From NCBI GenBank assembly GCA_965200685.1, contig OZ241379.1, forward strand, positions 4,278,001-4,342,000: 64,000 nt of DNA. Reading direction: 5' to 3'. The DNA is from Bin5 sp965200685. Lineage in GTDB: Bacteria > Chloroflexota > Anaerolineae > Caldilineales > Caldilineaceae. A program made the translations under genes and the position numbers. A model generated the notes under the pieces. The model was not told the origin of the DNA, made no database searches, and was given only the letters and a program-made list of their open reading frames with translations. Positions 59,237-64,000 of the stretch are shown here, piece after piece (position 1 is the first letter of the stretch; every line of letters starts with the position of its first letter).

Positions 59237-60076
59237 ATGAACAAGGCATGCCTACAGCACCTCCTTACGGCAGAGGAGCAGCGGACGTTTGAAGAACAGG
59301 GCTATTTGGTCGTTGAAAACGCTATCTCCCCGGAATTGGTGGAGCGGGCCAGTGTCGCTTTGGACCGCATCACCGTGGAGGAGAAGGCCAAGGCGGGCCT
59401 CGGCGCGAACGATGGCATCAACATCTTTGATTTTATCGGACGGGACGATGTCTTTCTGGAACTGCTCGACTACCCCACGACTTTTGCCAAAGTGTGGGGT
59501 ATCCTCGGCTGGAATATCCAGCTCTATCATTCCCACACTATCGTAACGCCATCCCATGCCGACAGCGGCCCCGGTCAACAAGGCCTGAACTGGCACAAAG
59601 ACAGTGGCCGGCTGAACAACGAATTAGAGACAGACCCCCAGCCGCGCATCTCTCTAAAAGTGGCATACTTTCTGACCGATACGTCAGAGTTAGGCCGGGC
59701 CAATCTGTACGTCATCCCCGGCAGCCATCTGCTGAACAAATTACCGCTTGATGAGGAGAATAAACCAAAGGGTGGCTTGGCCGTACGCGCCAAGCCGGGG
59801 GACGCTGTCTTCTTTGACCGGCGCATCTGGCATGCATCCAGCCCCAATACGTCCGAGATCCCCCGCAAAGTGCTGTTCTACGGCTACAGCTACCGCTGGC
59901 TGCGCCCCCGGGATGATATGACGGTCGCCCATCTCATGGAGCGGGTCGGCCCGATACGCCGCCAGCTTTTGGGCGCAGCCCCCAGCGGCTGGCATGGGTA
60001 TTCCTCCCCCAAGCCCCAAGATGTTCCGCTGCGGATGTGGATCAAAGAAAATGTTGCGGGGAACGAAACACCCTGA
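59237..60076 (+). CDS. Phytanoyl-CoA dioxygenase (PhyH) family protein
   Basis: A 279-residue Fe(II)/2-oxoglutarate oxygenase. The iron-binding HxD is in LNWHKDSGRL (about 118-120) and the distal His in FFDRRIWHASSPNTSEIPRK (about 200), with the 2-oxoglutarate Arg nearby in the PRKVLFYGYSYR block. It looks active. GAGGAG lies 7 bases before the ATG at 59237. It is divergent from the dehydratase gene and convergent with the UPF0261 gene. Confidence 0.9.
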   Translation: MNKACLQHLLTAEEQRTFEEQGYLVVENAISPELVERASVALDRITVEEKAKAGLGANDGINIFDFIGRDDVFLELLDYPTTFAKVWGILGWNIQLYHSHTIVTPSHADSGPGQQGLNWHKDSGRLNNELETDPQPRISLKVAYFLTDTSELGRANLYVIPGSHLLNKLPLDEENKPKGGLAVRAKPGDAVFFDRRIWHASSPNTSEIPRKVLFYGYSYRWLRPRDDMTVAHLMERVGPIRRQLLGAAPSGWHGYSSPKPQDVPLRMWIKENVAGNETP

Positions 60077-60105
60077 GAAAAGTGCTGGCTTCTGGCAAGA
60101 ACTGT

Positions 60106-60136
60106 AGTGACCAGCCTTTACTGGCCTCTGGTCACT
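60106..60136. repeat. Palindrome overlapping the 3' end of the UPF0261 gene
   Basis: AGTGACCAG at 60106-60114 pairs with CTGGTCACT at 60128-60136. It lies between convergent genes and encodes the last residues (AVTRGQ) and stop of the UPF0261 gene. It has CAGTGACCAG/CTGGTCACTG character and belongs to the palindrome family. Confidence 0.55.
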
Positions 60137-61350
60137 GCGGTTTTGCCCAACATCTCCAGTAGCGTATTAGCCACTTGCCAGGAAAATTCAGGGTCATTGA
60201 TGTTATGGTCAAGTTCGTAGACGGGGATGTCAGCGCGAAGGTTCTGTTTGATAGCCTCATAGCAGGCAGCGTCCGCTTCAGGGTCCCAAAACTGACCGCC
60301 AGGTTTGTCTAACATAGAAACGCCCTGCAGCGGCAGCAGGATCGCAACCGGGCCAATAGCCGCATTGGCCGCGCCCGCTATCATCTCTCCGATCTGCTGA
60401 TTTTCTGCCACATCAGTACGTAGTAGCGTCACATTGGCGTTCCATTCGTAGAGCAAACGCCCCCGATATCTGGCTGGCACTGTCTCCAGCGCGCCAAAGT
60501 TGGCCATATCCACACAGCCAGGGACAAGCACCGCAGGGATACCGGCCCGAGAAGCAGCCAGACATCGCTGTGCGCCAGCACTAAAGACCCCACCACAGAC
60601 AGTATCAGCCAGTTCAGTAGTAGTGATATCCAACGAACCAACGCTATAGCCATCGGCAATCAGGCTCTCCATAGTCTGGCCACCGATGCCTGTAGCATGG
60701 AAAATCAGTACCTCATATCCTTGCGCTTCCAAGATAGTGCGCGCCTGCTCAACACTGGCAGTCGTGTTGCCAAACATAGAGGCGGTAATCAGCGGTTTCT
60801 GCTTCGCGCTGGCTGGGGTTTCCGCCTTGACCATACCAGCGATGGCCCCGGCTGCATTGGCATAAATAACCCGACTCATCCTGTTGAGGCCCGCCACATC
60901 AACGATGGATGGCATAAAGGTAATGTCTTTCATACCAGCATACCTGCTCACATCTCCCCCGCCGACAGTAGAGACCATCACCTTCGGCACACCGAGCGGT
61001 AATGCACGCATAGCAGTGCTCGCAATTGAAGTGCTCCCCGATCCCCCCATACTGATAATCCCATCCAACTTGCCCTCATCATACAGACGCCGCACCACTA
61101 CAGCCAGCCCCCTCGCCATAGTCTGCATCGCTTCATCCTTGTGCTCGCCGCTGGCCAGATAGGCCAAGTCCCCGCCGCCGGCCAGGGCCACCTCAGCCCT
61201 ATGTACCTGCGGCGCAAAGGCTGGCTCGCCCATTACACCAAAATCTACAGTCAAGGTCTGCAGGCCACTGGCAGCGATCCGCTCGCGCACAAAAGCAAAA
61301 TCGCGCCCCTTTGTGTCCAGCGCGCCTACCAAAACAACTGTCTTGGCCAT
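60118..61350 (-). CDS. UPF0261 / Tm-1-like ATP-binding domain protein
   Basis: A 410-residue protein of the UPF0261 family, homologous to the N-terminal part of the plant Tm-1 virus-resistance protein, which binds ATP. Characteristic blocks are VVLVGALDTKGRDFAFVRER at the start, IISMGGSGSTSIASTAMRAL near 100, and VEQARTILEAQGYEVLIFHA. GGAGG is 5 bases before the ATG at 61350. It follows the PEP-hydrolase-like gene on the same strand. These two occur together, often with sugar-acid or secondary catabolic genes; the biochemical role is unknown. Confidence 0.9.
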   Translation of the reverse strand: MAKTVVLVGALDTKGRDFAFVRERIAASGLQTLTVDFGVMGEPAFAPQVHRAEVALAGGGDLAYLASGEHKDEAMQTMARGLAVVVRRLYDEGKLDGIISMGGSGSTSIASTAMRALPLGVPKVMVSTVGGGDVSRYAGMKDITFMPSIVDVAGLNRMSRVIYANAAGAIAGMVKAETPASAKQKPLITASMFGNTTASVEQARTILEAQGYEVLIFHATGIGGQTMESLIADGYSVGSLDITTTELADTVCGGVFSAGAQRCLAASRAGIPAVLVPGCVDMANFGALETVPARYRGRLLYEWNANVTLLRTDVAENQQIGEMIAGAANAAIGPVAILLPLQGVSMLDKPGGQFWDPEADAACYEAIKQNLRADIPVYELDHNINDPEFSWQVANTLLEMLGKTAVTRGQ

Positions 61351-61366
61351 CATTTCCTCCCTACCT

Positions 61367-61475
61367 TGTCTGAATCAGGATTTTTCGCTTGCCGCCGCCC
61401 TTTGAATGTGCCATTGGGCATTCCGGGGGCAAGCGAAACAGGGATTTTAGGATTTTCAGGATTACTGCCGCACGC
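61367..61475. repeat. Isolated TIR repeat copy with inner hairpin
   Basis: It begins TGTCTGAATCAGGATTTTT and ends near TTTTCAGGATTACTG. The middle has an 11-bp inverted repeat TTTCGCTTGCC (61383-61393) and GGCAAGCGAAA (61428-61438), closely similar to the middle of the copy within the R-M gene. It lies in the 190-base gap between the PEP-hydrolase-like and UPF0261 genes. Confidence 0.8.
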
Positions 61476-61539
61476 TGCCCCCAATCCACTGTCCCAATCA
61501 AATGTCCGCAGCCCACTGCCTCCAACCCGCGAAAACTTT

Positions 61540-62376
61540 TCATCCCTGCATGATAGGCAGACCCTTAAACGCTTCTACCTGCCTGCGGATAGCCCGCTCA
61601 GTGGGCAGACGTTCAATGCTGGACGCGCCGAAAAAGCCAGCGATGCCGGGCATCATCTGCAGAGCCTTACCCACAGTTTCAGGTTCATCAAAGGGTCCAC
61701 CATGGCAGATCACCAGCAGGTCTGGGTTAATAGTCCGACCCGCCTCCGCAATCGTCAACACTTTTTCAACGGCTTCCGTCAGCGTGTAGGCAACAGTTGC
61801 GCCGATACTGCCAGCCGTAGTGAGACCCACATGCGCCACCAACAGGTCCGCACCCGCCTGAGCCATAGAAGTCGCTTCCTGGGGCGTAAAGACATAAGGG
61901 GCGGTGAACATGTCCAGCTGCCGAGCGATGGCGATAGCCTCCACCTCCTTATCATAGCCCATCCCCGTACCTTCAAGATTTTCACGGAAAACGCCGTCAA
62001 TCAGGCCAACAGTCGGGAAATTCTGCACACCGCTAAAGCCCATCTCCTTGAGCTGCTTGAGGAATACAGGCATCAGCCGGAACGGGTCAGTGCCACAGAC
62101 ACCGGCCAGAACCGCTGTATCCTTGACAATAGGCAGTACTTCCGCAGCCATCTCCATGACGATGTTATTGGCATCGCCATAGGGCATCATCCCAGAGAGA
62201 GAGCCACGCCCGGCCATGCGAAACCGCCCTGAGTTGTAGATAATAATGAGATCAGCGCCGCCTGCTTCGGCAAATTTAGCCGAAATGCCCGTCCCTGCGC
62301 CGCAGCCGACAAGCACCCGCCCACAGGCCCGCTGAGCATGCAGCCGGGATAGAATCTCTTGCCTTGGAATTGACAT
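61540..62376 (-). CDS. Phosphoenolpyruvate hydrolase-like TIM barrel protein
   Basis: A 278-residue TIM-barrel protein homologous to the C-terminal half of plant Tm-1 and to the PEP-hydrolase-like/isocitrate-lyase-like family. Characteristic segments are GCGAGTGISAKFAEAGGADL near 25, VLAGVCGTDPFR near 90, and AHVGLTTAGSIGA near 182. GGGAG lies 8 bases before the ATG. Here the two Tm-1 halves are separate adjacent genes (TIM barrel first, ATP-binding domain second) in one transcription direction. Confidence 0.88.
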   Translation of the reverse strand: MSIPRQEILSRLHAQRACGRVLVGCGAGTGISAKFAEAGGADLIIIYNSGRFRMAGRGSLSGMMPYGDANNIVMEMAAEVLPIVKDTAVLAGVCGTDPFRLMPVFLKQLKEMGFSGVQNFPTVGLIDGVFRENLEGTGMGYDKEVEAIAIARQLDMFTAPYVFTPQEATSMAQAGADLLVAHVGLTTAGSIGATVAYTLTEAVEKVLTIAEAGRTINPDLLVICHGGPFDEPETVGKALQMMPGIAGFFGASSIERLPTERAIRRQVEAFKGLPIMQG

Positions 62377-62444
62377 AGCGAATACTCCCTATGGTTAGTA
62401 CACAGTACATGTACACACTACACTATCGTTACTGGGCACTGGGG

Positions 62445-63527
62445 TTACATCATCTCTTCCTTGTTGCGGGTCGCTTGCAGAAACTCCTGTACTTTCAGCG
62501 GCTGGTCTGTACGGCTGCTTTCGATGGCCGCGAAGATCAAGGCAACCGCTTGCAGGTTGGCTTCAATGTTCGCGGCCATCGGCTGGCCGCCATCCAGCCA
62601 ATCAAGGAATTGAGCGATGAGCCAAGTGTTCATCCACTTGGACTGCTCCAGCAAGCGAACCTCTGTGCCTTGCCCCTCCCGGCTGTATTGCTTGGGCGCG
62701 TAGGGAAAACGCTCAATGCGTCGGTTGTCCATAATCAGAGTTTCATGCTCGCATTCAACCCGCACGTACTCCCGGCTCCAACCATTGAACCCGCAGGCGT
62801 TGGTCTTGGCCCCCTCATACATAGCGCGCACCCCGTTCTCAAAGGTCATCATCACATGCGCCTGAGAGCCACTGCCGTACTCCCCCCAGGACGGGTTCCA
62901 AGTCTGCGCGTAGATAGTGTCACATTTGGCTCCAGCCAAGTCAGCAATGATGTCCAGATGATGCACGGACCCTTCGATCATGAGGGCTTCATCCATAGTG
63001 TGGCGAAAATGTGCTCCCCAATCGCCGAAATTCCGCAGCCCACAGGTAAAGCGACAGATGATATAGTCAATAGAGCCAGGACGCCCCGAACGTAACTCCT
63101 GGCGTAGGGTCGTCTTGTCCTGGTCAAAGCGATGGCTCATAGTCACGCCCATCTTTTTCCCGGCCCGCTTCACTTTGGCAGCAATGCGGACAGACGCTTC
63201 TAGGGTGTCAGCGATGGGCTTCTCGGAAAGAATGTGCATATCATGGGCCAGAGCCACATCCACGACAGATTCATGGAAGGCCGGCGGCGTCACAATCGTG
63301 CAGAAGTCAGCCGGGTTCTCAGCAAAGGCCGCGCCAATGTCCGTGTAGCACTTTTCCGCGGGCAGGCCTAGATGCCTCTGCGCGTTATTGTGGACATCCG
63401 GGTTCACATCCACTGCGGCCACCACTTCAATGCGACCATCCGCGATATTGGGTGGTAGGAAACGGGAACACCAGCTACCACCTTGGCCGCCGGTCCCGAC
63501 CTGAATCATGCGATATCGGTTGGGCAT
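62445..63527 (-). CDS. Gfo/Idh/MocA family oxidoreductase
   Basis: A 360-residue NAD(P)-dependent dehydrogenase. The dinucleotide motif is slightly unusual (QVGTGGQGGSWCSRF), and the lysine motif is ILSEKPIADTL near 103. The active-site region is DEALMIEGSVHHLDIIADLA with two histidines. AGGA precedes the ATG. It follows the cupin gene after about 19 bases and precedes the Tm-1-type pair, so the four genes probably form one transcript. Confidence 0.88.
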   Translation of the reverse strand: MPNRYRMIQVGTGGQGGSWCSRFLPPNIADGRIEVVAAVDVNPDVHNNAQRHLGLPAEKCYTDIGAAFAENPADFCTIVTPPAFHESVVDVALAHDMHILSEKPIADTLEASVRIAAKVKRAGKKMGVTMSHRFDQDKTTLRQELRSGRPGSIDYIICRFTCGLRNFGDWGAHFRHTMDEALMIEGSVHHLDIIADLAGAKCDTIYAQTWNPSWGEYGSGSQAHVMMTFENGVRAMYEGAKTNACGFNGWSREYVRVECEHETLIMDNRRIERFPYAPKQYSREGQGTEVRLLEQSKWMNTWLIAQFLDWLDGGQPMAANIEANLQAVALIFAAIESSRTDQPLKVQEFLQATRNKEEMM

Positions 63528-63546
63528 ATGAGGATCCTGTCATAGT

Positions 63547-63945
63547 TCAGCGCAGCGAACGCCACGGTTCTTCTTCAAACACATCAACCAGGGCATAGCC
63601 TTCCTCGCCGATAGCAGGGCCGAGGATCGCCAGCAATTTGGCCGCGCGCTCCGAGTTATTGAAAGAAGCATGGACCACATCAGCCCCGATAAATACAGAA
63701 TCACCAGCCGAGAGCTGTTGGTTTTCCTGCTCGACCCACTGCTCAATAGTGCCGTTGATGACGTAGATCACCTCTTCCTGCTGGGGATGTTTATGAAACG
63801 CATGGCCCTGGCCCGATTCCAATGTCACTTCAATAACCACCAGTGCTCGCGCCCCAGTAGTGGCAGGACGGCTGGCCCAGCCCATGACGCCCCAGTCCAG
63901 ATAATCCCGCTCCATAGTGGACGCGCTGATAAATTTGCCGTTCAT
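63547..63945 (-). CDS. Single-domain cupin protein
   Basis: A 132-residue cupin. The metal-binding motif is GHAFHKHPQQEEVIYVINGT (residues about 51-70) and the second motif GDSVFIGADVVHASFN near 93. GGAGG lies 4 bases before the ATG. It is first in the minus-strand group ending at 60118. Possible role: sugar isomerase or small dioxygenase; not determinable. The 55 bases beyond it to the window end hold nothing I can identify. Confidence 0.85.
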   Translation of the reverse strand: MNGKFISASTMERDYLDWGVMGWASRPATTGARALVVIEVTLESGQGHAFHKHPQQEEVIYVINGTIEQWVEQENQQLSAGDSVFIGADVVHASFNNSERAAKLLAILGPAIGEEGYALVDVFEEEPWRSLR

Positions 63946-64000
63946 AAAACCTCCGGGTGTACTCCATAGTGTGCCCGCTGCTTTGAGGCGGGACGATGAG

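Overview
The window reads as a chromosomal segment of a free-living heterotrophic bacterium. Several things point to Chloroflexota (Anaerolineae/Caldilineae-like): many sugar and amino-acid ABC transporters, phytanoyl-CoA dioxygenases, Gfo/Idh/MocA dehydrogenases, the UPF0261 plus PEP-hydrolase-like pair, an HMG-CoA reductase, secreted SH3/LysM proteins with Thr-Pro-rich linkers, and tRNA genes without an encoded CCA. This placement is an inference from gene content; no marker gene confirms it.

Layout. 1-5.5 kb: 3' part of a sugar-binding protein, a PIG-L deacetylase, a ferredoxin, an S10 carboxypeptidase-like protein and a stand-alone AAA ATPase. 5.6-9.8 kb: argG-argJ with a structured leader, and a cytochrome P450. 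10-16.7 kb: a PhyH dioxygenase, a bicupin protein, and a minus-strand cluster of polar-amino-acid-type binding protein, permease, TIM-barrel isomerase and dehydrogenase. 16.7-19.5 kb: tRNA-Glu, HMG-CoA reductase plus enoyl-CoA hydratase, tRNA-Val. 19.6-25.8 kb: two related secreted glycosidase-like proteins separated by a DNA methyltransferase-nuclease fusion, then a MoaB-like gene. 26-33.4 kb: a seven-gene plus-strand carbohydrate operon (binding protein, two permeases, epimerase, amidohydrolase, isomerase, dehydrogenase) with a good promoter. 33.5-38.3 kb: three minus-strand genes for extracytoplasmic proteins of unusual architecture (ScyD/E-GlcG, LysM-cytochrome c, degenerate DnaJ-SH3). 38.3-41.2 kb: KDG kinase, KDPG aldolase, PhyH, and the remnant of a sugar permease.

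41.2-52.5 kb is an accessory, defence-like island. It carries two related coiled-coil/nuclease-like genes, a NYN-domain protein, an ATPase-TOPRIM (DUF3226) pair resembling a split OLD or PARIS-type system, a GxxExxY protein, and a 1365-residue Eco57I-type restriction-modification protein. Between these lies about 3 kb of tandem repeat units. Each unit begins TGTCTGAATCAGGATT and ends with the inverted copy AATCCTGATTCAGACA. The array is interrupted by fragments duplicated from the R-M gene and from the TOPRIM gene. Related repeat copies lie inside the R-M reading frame (50.2 kb) and outside the island (57.2, 57.9 and 61.4 kb). The island sits between the decayed permease and the last gene of an amino-acid ABC operon. 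I consider this repeat family and its association with the island the most interesting part of the window.

52.5-57.1 kb: a complete general L-amino-acid ABC operon (aapJQMP order) with a terminator after the binding-protein gene. 57.4-64 kb: a membrane zinc-ribbon protein, an enolase-superfamily dehydratase, PhyH, UPF0261, PEP-hydrolase-like protein, dehydrogenase and cupin, probably for catabolism of an unidentified acidic sugar or related compound. A second, different family of short palindromes (consensus near CAGTGGCCAGTAACTGCAGT) recurs in many intergenic gaps.
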